Part shown: one piece after another, positions 34,001 to 45,681 of the stretch
How positions within the stretch are numbered: position 1 is the stretch's first letter
How the letters are laid out: each line of letters begins with the position of its first letter
DNA from: Axinella damicornis
Lineage: Eukaryota; Porifera; Demospongiae; Axinellida; Axinellidae
Direction of reading: 5' to 3'
Assembly: GCA_963931865.1 (NCBI GenBank)
Contig: OZ007513.1
Span: 10,813,467 to 10,877,466, forward strand
Length of the DNA: 64,000 nt
Notes under the pieces: model-generated
The model's input: the letters and a program-made list of their open reading frames with translations, nothing else
The model's database searches: none
What the model was told of the DNA's origin: nothing
Made by a program: the position numbers and the translations under genes

Positions 34001-36141
34001 CTTTCGGGCTCCATTTTGCCGTGTGGTGTGGTAATCAAAGTTATGCGCGTGCGTATGAAGATAATCGGACATTACAGTGATTTTCAAAAAATCTGTCGGA
34101 CCTCAAAAATCCGGTTCTGAATTCACAACACTGGCTTTAATTGGACTGCTTCACATCAAATGGTTCCCCAAACAATATAGCCAAAATCAAATCTTCACTT
34201 GGTACTTAGCCTCTTGCATTATTCCAAATGGGGTGCTTAGCTACACTGCATGAGGGGCGTAGCTATAGCTAGCTATAATATGTCAATCTAAAAATTGCCT
34301 TGAAATGAATGGCAACATTATGTTTTCTACAACCCTTCACAGCCGGCAAGTGCGCAGCTGCTGGGCACACTTCATGCTGCACAGGAAATGACTGCTACGT
34401 CAGTTCAGGCAACTGTTATTGCGACGCTGAATGCCGCCATTATGGAAATTGTTGCCCAGACATTGACACAACTTGCCCTCGTAAGTTGTGTACTTATAGG
34501 ATATAGCTAGGGATTAGAAAGTAAAAGTAGAAGACTGATAGTGGCAGAGCTATAGCTATAACTAAGAGTGAGATGGAATTAGATGACTAAAGTGAATTTG
34601 AATAACTTAGCCACTGCAACTAGTGTCCAACAGTACTATAGAGGACAATATGTCTAAGCAAAAATTTTGATGCCCACTTTCATTGTGTGCAGCTGCAGCA
34701 CAAACTTAGTTCACCATCTTATACAATGGAAGAAGTTAATATCACATACAGTCTGAGAAACCATTCAAGATGCTTTAATCAGTGTTGTGAACATTAGAAC
34801 TTTATTATTCTGACTTCCTCCTTCAAAATATCTGAGTTCAGCTGTCATGTTGAACCATGAAAATCGGTCATAAATCTGAACACATACAGACATACATACA
34901 GTAAAACTGTGCACCGGTCAAGTTGAGTTGACGGACCACATAAGGTCGTACAGTCTTGTCACTTTCGGCCGTTTCGGGAAACGACGTCGCTTTCGGGCTC
35001 CATTTTACCGTGTGGTGTGGTACTCAAAGTTATGCGCATGCGTATGAAGATAATCGGACATTACAGTGATTTTCAAAAAATCTGTCGGACATCAAAAATC
35101 CGGTTCTGAATTCACAACACTGGCTTTAATTGGACTGCTTCACATCAAATGGTTCCCCAAACAATATAGCCAAAATCAAATCTTCACTTGGTACTTAGCC
35201 TCTTGCATTATTCCAAATTGGGTGCTTTGCTACACTGCATGAGGGGCGTAGCTATAGCTAGCTATAATATGTCAATCTAAAAATTGCCTTGAAATGAATG
35301 GCAACATTATGTTTTCTACAACCCTTAATTCACAGCCGGCACGTGCGCAGCTGCTGGGCACACTTCATGCTGCACAGGAAATGGCTGCTACGTCAGTTCA
35401 GGCCACTGTTATTGCAACGCTGAATGCCGCCACTATGGAGATTGTTGCCCAGACATTGACAAAACTTGCCCTCAATGTAAGTTGTGCCAAGTCACATGTG
35501 CTGCTGCTGGGTTCACTAGCTAGTACATGCATGATGCTATACAGGCAGCAACTGCTACGTTTCCGCAGGAAGACGTTAATGTAACTCCTATTGCCATCAG
35601 GTATGGCTAGCTACTGATGGCAATTAACAGAAGTCACAATAACATGTTTGTTGTATAGCTACAACAACTGCTGCTCAAATACAGTGATTCTAATTAGTCA
35701 CACCAGCAGGAGAAGACTTAAGTTGGAAGTACAGCTACATCACTGCTTGTCACATCAGCGCAGTATAGACATGAAAGCAAGGCATTAGCTACAACCAAAA
35801 TTGAATGATTCTCTTATTATTTTTGACGCTAGCTAGCTATGTATGCTGATGTCGCCATTTCTCTTAAAAGGGGCTGATGTATTGTGTTTGTCCCTCCAGC
35901 ATATGCATCCCAGGGACGTGGACGTAAACGTGGGCGTGGACGTGGGGAAACTACCCAGGCTGACCAGAATAAACCTCAGGCTGCTGGCATCTACCAGGGC
36001 TGTGCTGCAGCTGGTCACAGTGGGTGCTGTACTGAGGGAGACTGCAAGGCTGCCTCAGGCTGCTACTGTGATGTCACCTGCTACTACTTCCGGACCTGCT
36101 GTGGTGACATCACAGAAGTTGGCTGCTACCGTAAGAATTAG
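31026..36141 (+). CDS. Secreted laccase-type multicopper oxidase with somatomedin B domains, copy B
   Basis: Four exons, 31,026-33,519, 34,343-34,480, 35,336-35,476 and 35,900-36,141, are joined in phase 1 and predict 1,004 residues. The signal peptide and all four copper motifs (IHWHGMHQ, GTHWYHSHTG, HPVHMHGHSFW, HCHVENHAVEGM) are intact. SMB domains lie at the end of exon 1, in exons 2 and 3, and in the last exon after a shortened basic stretch (GRGRKRGRGRG), four in total against five in copy A. Exon 2 is 138 nt and exon 3 is 141 nt because codons were lost between SMB cysteines; spacing still allows the fold. Immediately after the exon 3 donor the sequence jumps to the degenerate SMB exon found at 14,330 in copy A, marking the deletion that removed copy A's fourth exon. 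An upstream in-frame ATG exists at 30,960. Confidence 0.87.
35487..35600 (+). pseudogene. Degenerate somatomedin B exon, copy B
   Basis: Matches 14,330-14,440, with the same in-frame CTAGCTAG stops. It begins only about 10 bp after the exon 3 donor, so the intervening 1.2 kb seen in copy A is missing. Confidence 0.6.
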
Positions 36142-36359
36142 TGGTATAGCTATGCCTTTATGCATGTTTGGTACTGAATTTTCTGGCACTGCATTGTGAT
36201 TGCAAACTGGAATAGTGGCCACCTGTTCATGGTTTTAATTTTGACTGGACTGTCGGAAACTGGCACTACTGAAACATAGCTAATTAATAGTATGTGTTTC
36301 TATATACCAGTAAAACAGTTACATAAAGTCACACTGTTTCTGCACAATCCTATCCAGTA

Positions 36360-36485
36360 TAGCCTTGTTCCCATGCAGGCTCCTCCCAAGCTTTTGTGGC
36401 ATACTGCATGCAAACTTGTTCCCAGGCTCCTCCCAAGTGTTTTTGGCACAACAAAAAGCTAAGGAGGAGCCTGGGAGTGAGGCTA
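36360..36485. mobile_element. TAGCCT...AGGCTA foldback, block B copy
   Basis: Counterpart of 15,174-15,299, flanked by ATCCAGTA on both sides, with an inner foldback on GGCTCCTCCCAAG and its complement. Confidence 0.75.
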
Positions 36486-36526
36486 ATCCAGTACACAGAG
36501 CTGTGGTATAATTGTTTTGAGTGCTA

Positions 36527-36568
<42 letters not shown>

Positions 36569-37305
36569 ACAGCACCACAGCGGCCTGAGCTTTACTTCGA
36601 TCTGTGAATCACAGTACAGTGAACTTGGCGTGAACTTAAAAAACATTTCTGTAGGCATTAGAAAACTAACTTGTTCTTATGCATTTCCTGTAGCTAGTCC
36701 CTTGCTCATTTGCTGAGCTTTGCTTATAGTCTGCTGAACTTTATGCTTGTGTCCTGTAGCTAGTTGACTTATAGTCTGTGCAAAAATTGATTTGGCTGCA
36801 TGACCTGTTTGCTGATGTGAGTTAATTAAAATCCTTCGCTGCTGAGTGTTTCAACTTGCTCAACTACGTTTTAGAGATAATAATAGCTAACCATTCAATT
36901 AAAACGAGAAAATGTTTATGTGACACACACAGCCCAAATTTAGGAACACTACTAAAAGTGCACTGCAATTGCACAACTGCATGTACAGCATTCCATTAGC
37001 TATATGTGCACATGTTAGCTAACGTGAAGCCACACATGCGATAGCATACATACACACTAGCCCTGTCTACATGATCGAGTATCTGCAACACCTTTATCCT
37101 AGTCTATCAAAATGTATCTTGCTCTGGAAGTTGGGGGCAGGGCGTAGGAAAGAGCGAGAGAAGGTCTAGTGGATTTTATTAGTATGCTCTTCCGTATGCC
37201 CCATCAAGGGGTATGCTATCACATGTGTGGCTCAAGTTAGCTAACAGGTGCACTGCCGAGTGCCATAAATGGAATGCTGTGCATACTGTGTGCAGTGCAC
37301 TTTTA

Positions 37306-38510
37306 GCAGTTTTCCTTAACAAAACATGGCAAGCAGCTAGTGTCATTCTGTTGTCTAGCAACAATGTTGACATCACAGAACAAGTCATCCTGTTGGCAAG
37401 CAACACCTAGTAACTGTAGGCGTCTAGGTCCGGGACTGGGTAGTCTGGCCGTGCAAGACAAGTCGTATTCGCACTGCAGGAACTAGCAAGCAAGGAACCG
37501 ACATGCTGCTTAAGCTTAGAGTGAGGATGTATAATATAATTATAGTTATACCAGGCGATTATGGGTATAGGCATAGCACTGCATAGGTATGGCTATGGTA
37601 CGTATATAGTAATTACACCAACTCAACTCATTTTTAAGTTATATACTCACCTACAGCATAATTATATCTCACTGTGTATCCATGTGATGGCCATAACTGG
37701 CTCCGTGATGCAATGCTGATTAAATTATTATTACATAGCTACGGATGGACGTCCTAGGTTTAAAAAAGTTTAACGTTCTAGTTCCTAAGAGAAAGCTAGC
37801 TAAGAAAAAACTATGAAACAATGCAACCATTTAGCTATGTCCCATCTTAATCTTCAGTCCCATCGCGGTACAAACATGCACTATTATAATGAGATGGGCC
37901 CGGTGTCGGTATCCCCCCCCCCCCGTAGAATGGTCCACCAGACATAATTATCTATACCCTAGTGTAAAGGAGTATGTGTACCATGTTTATGTCAACCCCA
38001 TAAAACTTTCTAACCTCCTATCTAGCTATAAACCTTTCTCCTCCATGCGCGTTTCGCGTGTGGGCCTGGGTACGAGGCTAAAATTTAATTTATAGGATTG
38101 CCGCGTAAAAAAATTCTGCGATGTCAGGTTCCCATGCAGACTCGAACTCGCACTCAAAAGCTGGCCATGGTTACATTCCGGCCACGCCCACCCCGACTGA
38201 TCCAGAGTGCCTGGAGTGACTGGCGTATTGAAAAAGGTGAGGTACAGTACAGTACTCCAGTGTCTACCTTGACTGTAGCATGAAGCGGTGCATACCATCC
38301 CTCTCGTCCTAGAGACTTTCTGCAGTCTTTCTCCTGTGGACCCTCCAGCAGGAGTGAGACTTGTCTCGCGAGCCAGCCTCAAGCCGTAATCTCTTCCCGT
38401 GTGAGAGTCTGGCCCGCGAGACTAGAGTGAGACTGCCCTCCCCTCTCGTCCTAGAGGCTCTCTGCATTCTCTCTCCTCCAGGAGTGAGACTGCGCAGAAG
38501 TAACAGTGAA

Positions 38511-38546
<36 letters not shown>

Positions 38547-38667
38547 AGCCTCATACCCAGGCTCATTTCCTCTTACCGCGCGGGAAAGAGCCTGGGTACG
38601 AGGGGGGCGGGTTTCAAGGTAGTAAGGTTTTATTTCTGGGCGGTGGAAAGGTGTGGCCAGAGTTCTC
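37306..38667. other. Gene-free stretch before the assembly gap
   Basis: No supported gene. Contents are AT-rich sequence to about 37,900, a poly-C run at 37,914-37,924, and a half foldback GCCTGGGTACGAGGCTA near 38,064. A 60-bp direct repeat (CTCTCGTCCTAGAG followed by CAGGAGTGAGACT) occurs at about 38,298-38,360 and 38,437-38,492. A G-run of about 30 bases follows (38,513-38,545), then a foldback with TAGCCTCATACCCAGGCTC ends (38,546-38,602). Confidence 0.6.
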
Positions 38668-38867
38668 NNNNNNNNNNNNNNNNNNNNNNNNNNNNNNNNN
38701 NNNNNNNNNNNNNNNNNNNNNNNNNNNNNNNNNNNNNNNNNNNNNNNNNNNNNNNNNNNNNNNNNNNNNNNNNNNNNNNNNNNNNNNNNNNNNNNNNNNN
38801 NNNNNNNNNNNNNNNNNNNNNNNNNNNNNNNNNNNNNNNNNNNNNNNNNNNNNNNNNNNNNNNNNNN
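38668..38867. other. Assembly gap, 200 N
   Basis: A run of exactly 200 N, a conventional placeholder length, so the real distance is unknown. It falls immediately before the acceptor that precedes the annexin start codon and hides any 5' UTR exon. Confidence 1.
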
Positions 38868-38870
38868 CAG

Positions 38871-41800
38871 ATGTCCTATCCCCCTGGGCCCGGCGGCTAC
38901 CCCCCTGGGCCAGGTGGCTACCCCTCTGGGCCTGGCGGGTACCCCCCTCAGCAGCCCTCTGGCTACCCCCCCACCCCCGTGAGCGGCACCGTACCCAGGA
39001 GGACCTCCCCAACAGGTACATATATGGCTGTGTTTGTAATGGACCTACTTACTCTCTGTAGTTTTTGTACTCTTGGGCATCATTGTTTTGACCATTGATA
39101 CACTCAGAAGATTGCCTGAAGGTTAAAGTTTTGAGCCTTAGGTAAATCAACATTCTTTCCTCCCTCCTAGAGGGAGTGGCTGATGAATATGGTTGTAATA
39201 ATTGTAACTGGAATTGATTATTCAGGGTTGGTAAGTAGCAAGTCTGCCTGTCCAAGTCTGCCTGTCTCCTCCCTCCCTACCCTCTCCTCTCCCTCTCTCC
39301 CTCCCTCTCCCTCTCCCTCTCTCCCTCCCTCTCCCTCTCCCTCTCCCTCTCTCCCTCTCTCCCTTCCTCCTCCTCCCTCCTCCCTCTCTCCCTCTCTCCC
39401 TTCCTCCCTCCTCCCTCCTCCCTCTCTCCTCCCTCCCTCCCCCCTTCCCTCCCTCCTTCCCCCCTCCTCTCTCTCCCTCTATCCCTCCCTCCCTCCTCCT
39501 CCCTCCCTCCCTCCCTCCCTCCCTCCCTCCCTCCCTCCCTCCCTCCCTCCTCCCTCCCTCCCTCCCTCCCTCTCTCTCTCTCCCTCCCCCCTCCCTCCCT
39601 CCCTCCCTCCCCCTCCCTCCCTCCCTCCCTCCCCTCCCTCCTCCCTCCCTCCCTCCCTCCCCTCCCTCCCTCCCTCCTCCCTCCCTCCCTCCCTCCCTCC
39701 CTCCCTGCCCAGAGTGGTGCCTGGGTTCCTGATATCTCCTCTGGTGGACCCCCTCCCCCAGGACCTGGTGGCTATGGCATGCCCTCTGCCACTCCCTATG
39801 GGATGCCATCTCAGACAGGTAGTCACTGTCTCTAAGACGATGTCGTGACTAAGCTTCTTTCCATTTCCTGACCATAGCCCTAGCTAGCACTAATGAAGGT
39901 TGTGCTTGCACACAATCATCCTATGAGTAAGCTGGCCCCGTTGACCAGTAGTTGACAGCCTAAGTTCCGTCAATTAGTCGACTAGTTGGATTGATTGTTT
40001 GGGCCCTGGTTCTAGTGATCACCCTGCAATCCTAGCCTCGTTCCCAGGCACCCAATTCAAGTGCCTGGAACAAGGCTATCTGCAATCCTCAACTAATGGA
40101 CACTTCATGATACTTGTGGTCAATCTGTTGATCTCCCTAGTGACTGTATAGACCGAACCGAGTGACTGCTCACTATGATGCTATGATGCTCACCACCGGA
40201 GTCAGGACGCTATGCACTGACTCATGATCAACGAAGACTGCATGCTCCGTTTTCCCCCAGAGTGGTGACACTTTCATACGATTAATCAGAAACTCACCTC
40301 AGTGGTGGAGTCAAAAAGGGCAGCTTACACACAATAATTGTACAGAAACTCACCTCGGTGGGGTCCAGAGGGCAAACCCACCTTTCACAGTGATGCCCAA
40401 GCTTATTCTCGCCTTCGGCCGGCTCTTACACATGTAACATAGCCTCATTCCCAGGCCTTCTACACCTCCAGTTTGACTGCTAAGCGATCAAAAACTGGAG
40501 GTGTAGAAGGCCTGGTAACAAGGCTATGGTTCACACCCAAATGTGGTTTAACATGCATATCGTTTAGCATGCTATGCATGATGCCTTGTGCTGGTTACAG
40601 GATGGTCATGGTGGCCAGTGGGAAGGCAAGAATTCCTCCCAGCGTGCCTGCCAGGAGTGTAGATGTTCTAGCGACACAATATAGTGTGGACAGCATAGCT
40701 TAGTGCATTGTTTCTGGAACTGTTTCCGAAAATGGAGCCTGGCCCTAAACCGCTCAGCGTCAAGGAGTTGTTTCTTCCCAACAAGAGCACATAATCGGCC
40801 ACTGTTGGTTCCTGGTAATGATAGCACGCAACCCTGGTTGGTACTGTGAAGCACTTCTGCTAGAAACTTGAATGATTTGTGTTCTGACTTCTTCCCCAGG
40901 CATAGGGTTTGGTGATGCACCCCCTGGCCCCGCCCCCTATCCCCCTCCACCCTCCCAGGGGTATCCTCCTCCGCCCTCCCAGGGGTATCCCCCTCCGCCC
41001 TCCCAGGGGTATCCCCCTCCACCCTCCCAGGGTTATCCCCCTCCGCCCTCTCAGGGATATCCCCCTCCACCCTCCCAGGGTTACCCTCCTCCCCCGTCAC
41101 AGGGCTACCCTCCCTCCGTCCCCCCTTCTGGTCCAGCGTACTCCATGCCCCCGCCCAGCCAGCAGACCCCGGGAGGATACAGTGTACGTACAGTCATGGA
41201 TAATAGAGCTACTATCCATGGTGCTATGCATTACACACTGTCATTTCATGAAATGCTCCAGGCATTCAGTGTAGTTCTGTTCTGAACAGTCCAGAAACTC
41301 TCAGACCTAGCTGCCAACTCATGCACATCCATATAACCTCATCATGCTGATCCCAAGGTTCCAAGGATTTTTCACATACAATGTACATATTCAGTATGTG
41401 ACAAAACACTGGGGGGGAGGAGCCCTCGGAACAAGACTTCATGTATATTATACATAGAGGTTTTGCTTGGGGGAGAGATCAAGTTGTGTCCTAGCGGTCG
41501 TGGAGCCTCTCCCTAGGAAATTGTGCTCGAAACTTCTGGGATTTGTAAAGTACATGCAGATACTATTTTACTGTTGCAGTAAAGGTTTCCTTGAAGGTGG
41601 TTTCAGTAATGCAAGGTGAAGTATGCACATTTACCCCCCCCCCCCCCCCCCCCCCCCACTCACACCTCACACCCGCAGACGGCTCCCCTCCGGTCCCCTC
41701 GTCGCATACCCCACCACGCTGATGTGCATCATGTGACCCACAAGATGGAAGCAGCCAGCATCAGCCATCGTCAAGCACAAAAGGTGTGTGGATAGAACAC

Positions 41801-41976
41801 CATTTTCAGAGTGTCGACAAGAGTGGAGGAGAGGGGGATGCCTTGGGAGTCTGTTTTTATGTGACTTTTTAATTATGCCGATTGCGGATAGGTTTGAAAC
41901 GAATATCGTGTTGAATCTGTACCATCTTATTCCAAGTGGGGGAGGGGAGAGGAGGAGGCAGGGTGTCATCCAGGGT

Positions 41977-42008
<32 letters not shown>

Positions 42009-43880
42009 GGGGGGGGGGGGGGGGGGGGGGGGGGGAGCTTCCCTCCCAAACAGATGCTAATTAATAACTAGGTGAACAACAAAGCACAAACAGTCGTAAT
42101 GACAACATGACAACAGCCAAAGTTACACAACACTAAGCACACCAGTACGAGCGTGCAGCTTCCCTCCTGGCTGAAACCCATGGGGGGGGGGGGGGGGGGG
42201 ATCCTGGGCAAGTATGTTTACATGCCAAAAGTGGCACATTTTGGAAACCTTTTTCTACCAATTACGGCACATTTTGGCATGTCATTTTTACAATTAAGCC
42301 AAAACTGGCAGAAACAGCACTCCTATTCAATAGGGCGACTGATGTGCCATTTCTGCCAAAAATGGAACAACGAACCAAAACTGGCAGAAACAGCACTCCT
42401 GGTGAGCGACAGAACCCAGCTCAGTACTAGTACACCAAGGATACACAGTGAAGCCAGCAAAAGTCATATCTGTTTGCTACACCAATTCTGGCTACATGTA
42501 CATACTTCCACATGGAGGACGTCTTCCACGTGGAGTGCGTCTTCCACGTGGAGTGCGTCTTCCACGTGGAGGACGTCCTGGAGGCATGCATTACCTCATT
42601 CCCAGGCCTTCTACACCTCCAGTTGTTGATTGCTTACAGTATGCAACAATAAAAAAAATGACCTTGTAGAAATCTTGGGGAGGAGGCTAGGCATGCAGCT
42701 ATAGCATACTATTTTTATACTATGCTAGGAGGTATCTTGAGCTAGGAATGAGATACGAGGCTGGGATTTGCACCACTGTTATCAGCGTGAATGGAGCTTT
42801 CAAATGATGTCTGTTTTGCTGTAGGTTGAATTTTGACCCCGAATCATGAAAAACCATGGGTTATAGCCTTTGATCGAGTGTGATTTTTGACAAAAAAATG
42901 TGACCAACATTGAAATTCATTTTTGGACATCAGTTTATTCTGATCACAATGGCACAATACCAAGCTTCATGTCTCACTCAAATGCATAGATACAACATGT
43001 CTTTCTTTAGACAGTGGATATATGGAGGAATTATTAGGCCGAATGTTTTAGCTAAATATCTTGGGCTAGGAAGGAGATATGAAGCCGGGATTTGCACCAT
43101 TGTGATCAGCATGAATGGAGCATTCCAATGATGTCAATTTTGCTGTAGGTTGAATTTTGACCCCAAATCATGAAAAACCATGGATTATAGCCTTTGGTCG
43201 AATGCAATTTTGGCAAAAATGTGACCGAAATTAAAAACCAGTTTAAGAACATAATTTCAAAGCTCCTTTTGTGCTGACCACATGGTACAATCCCCAGCTT
43301 CATATACCTAGTGCAATGTTCTCTTCCAAGTCTTTTCCCAATTCCAATTTCGGGGGTTCATTGGTCCATTTTTGGGGGGCAAAGGGGATTTTGTAAGGAG
43401 GAGGGGAGGGAGGGGATTCTAGGAGGAGGGTTCTGGGGTAACCAGCTCTGGAGGGGGGGGGGGGGAGGGAGGATCCTGGGAGGGGGGGAGAAGGATTCTA
43501 GAGGAGAGGAGAGTGGGATCCTGCAGGATGGAGTTGGGGATGTAGAGTAGATAAGTATAACTCTTTTGCTGATTGTCTTGCCAGGAACCTCACACTGAAG
43601 GTACGGTGAAGCCACACCCCTCCTTCGATGCTGAGGCCGATGCTAAGACGCTCAGAACTGCCATGAAAGGATTTGGTTAGAGCTACATGTACAGTGGTTG
43701 TATAAACATGTGGTTCCTTATATAATTTATGTCTCAGGTGCTTGGCTATACAACTCATACAATCATGTATGCAAGCGTGTTGATAATGAATTGTGTTATA
43801 CACACACACACACACACATGCACACACCCACACACACACATGCACATACACACACACATGCACACACACACACGCACTTG

Positions 43881-43947
<67 letters not shown>

Positions 43948-45639
43948 ACCTTCTCCCTATGCCCTCGTCCACAACACCTTCCACCTACCCAGGCACTGAT
44001 GAGAGAGCAATCATCAATGTCCTTGCGTACCGGTCCAACGCCCAGCGTCAGGAGATCAAACTCAAGTTCAAGAGCTTGTATGGCAAGGTCAGCCACCATG
44101 CGGAGGAACGGACTCACACACACATGCACACACACACGCACACACACAGAAGCACACACACACAAGACACACACGCACACACTTTAACCGATAAAGACGT
44201 CTACAGATGGCATGAGACTTTCATCTTGTGATGTCACATCCGGCAATGTCCTTGGGACTTAAGTTCTGTGTAAGCCAAAGGGCAGACAGCATGGTTGTGT
44301 CTGGGCTTGGCCTTCAAGAGCCCTTGGTTGGAGCCTGGTGGGCCATTCTCTCCTCTTTTGCACGAATGGGCTTTAAATAACAGTCGCTTTGTAGGGCTTC
44401 CATTTCTGACAGTGAAGCTTCTTCCCCCAGTCTACGATGGTGGTTGGCCGAGAGCCATGACTATTGAATGCCCCTTGATGGGTGGGTGTTGTTAGAGTCA
44501 TGAACGTGTAGAGAATGACTGCATGGGCTTATGTGTGCAGTTTTGGGGCTGAAAACCGGTATGTTTTATCCATCTGTAAGCTGAGACAGGCCTCCAGAGA
44601 AAATAATTTAATAAGTTAATGGGTTAGGGATACTTTTAGCTAGCGCACTAGAGTTTGCGTTACCTAATATCATTGCCAGGAGTGACATGAAAGTCTCATG
44701 AAGCATGTGTGTCACTGGTTGCTAAACGGTTCAACAGCACCAGCACATGTACATGCACCTTTAGAGAAGCTCTGTTACAGTACAGAGATCGTGTCTCACT
44801 GTCTGCGTGGAGGCCTTTACTAACTGTTTGAACTGTTTGACTGTGACATCCTGCAGGATCTGATCCGGGAGCTGAAGAGTGAGCTGAGTGGCCACTTTGA
44901 GCAGGTGGTCATCGCTCTGTTGATGACTCCCACCGAGTACGATGCTCATGAGCTCCGGACGTCCGTGAAGGTAGGGCTCTCGGAGTACAGGTGTGCTGCA
45001 CACCGTTTGTGTGCATTGCTCTGAACAGTCCGTACCGTATTTATGCTAATAAAACAGTAGAAAAAATTTCAAAGTTCATTACCATAGGATTGGATTCATA
45101 GAAATTCGAATTTCTACTGGTAGATTAGATGTACCGTTCTATCAGCATATATACGGTATGTGAGCCTGAGTTGGTTTTGAATCTAGTGATGACAGACTAA
45201 TCCGAAGTGTGTCCTAGCTAGCACCAAGGGTGCAACGAGCTGCCGAAGGGGGTTCTATGGCCTTTGCTGTGTATGCCAAATGTATGTATATGCCTGACCC
45301 ATAACCTGAGATGACAGAGAGATCAGAAGCAGATGGCTAACTTGATTGGTTCGTGTTTTCTCAGAAACCCACTATAGCCTCGTTCCCAGGCCAACACTGA
45401 AAATGGCATGGGCCTGGGAACAAGGCTAAACCGACTATCGGGGATTTTATAGTTCATCTCTGAAGTGTGTCATTTCTTGTGTTTCTCACAGGGTGTGGGC
45501 ACTGATGAGGAGGTGTTGATTGAGATCCTCTGCACCCGCACTAACGAAGAGATCAACGATCTAAAACAGCGGTACAAACATGGTATGGTGCTACCATTTG
45601 TGCTCTCTATTCTCTCTACCACCCCCCTCACTATTACCT

Positions 45640-45681
<42 letters not shown>

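Larger units (their letters stand above)
27370..37305. repeat. Direct duplication block B (contains MCO copy B)
   Basis: Collinear with 3,776-16,170. Block B lacks the three mobile elements of block A (5,853-7,281) and the SMB exon with 43-bp repeats, and it carries a unique AT-rich insertion near 30,000-30,210. Homology to A stops near 37,305 after AGTGCACTTTT; beyond this the two flanks are unrelated. No gene is supported in 27,370-31,020. Confidence 0.85.

Noticed and set aside
37914..38545. Homopolymer runs of C and G as features
   Set aside because: Runs of this length are often unreliable in assemblies and carry no clear function.
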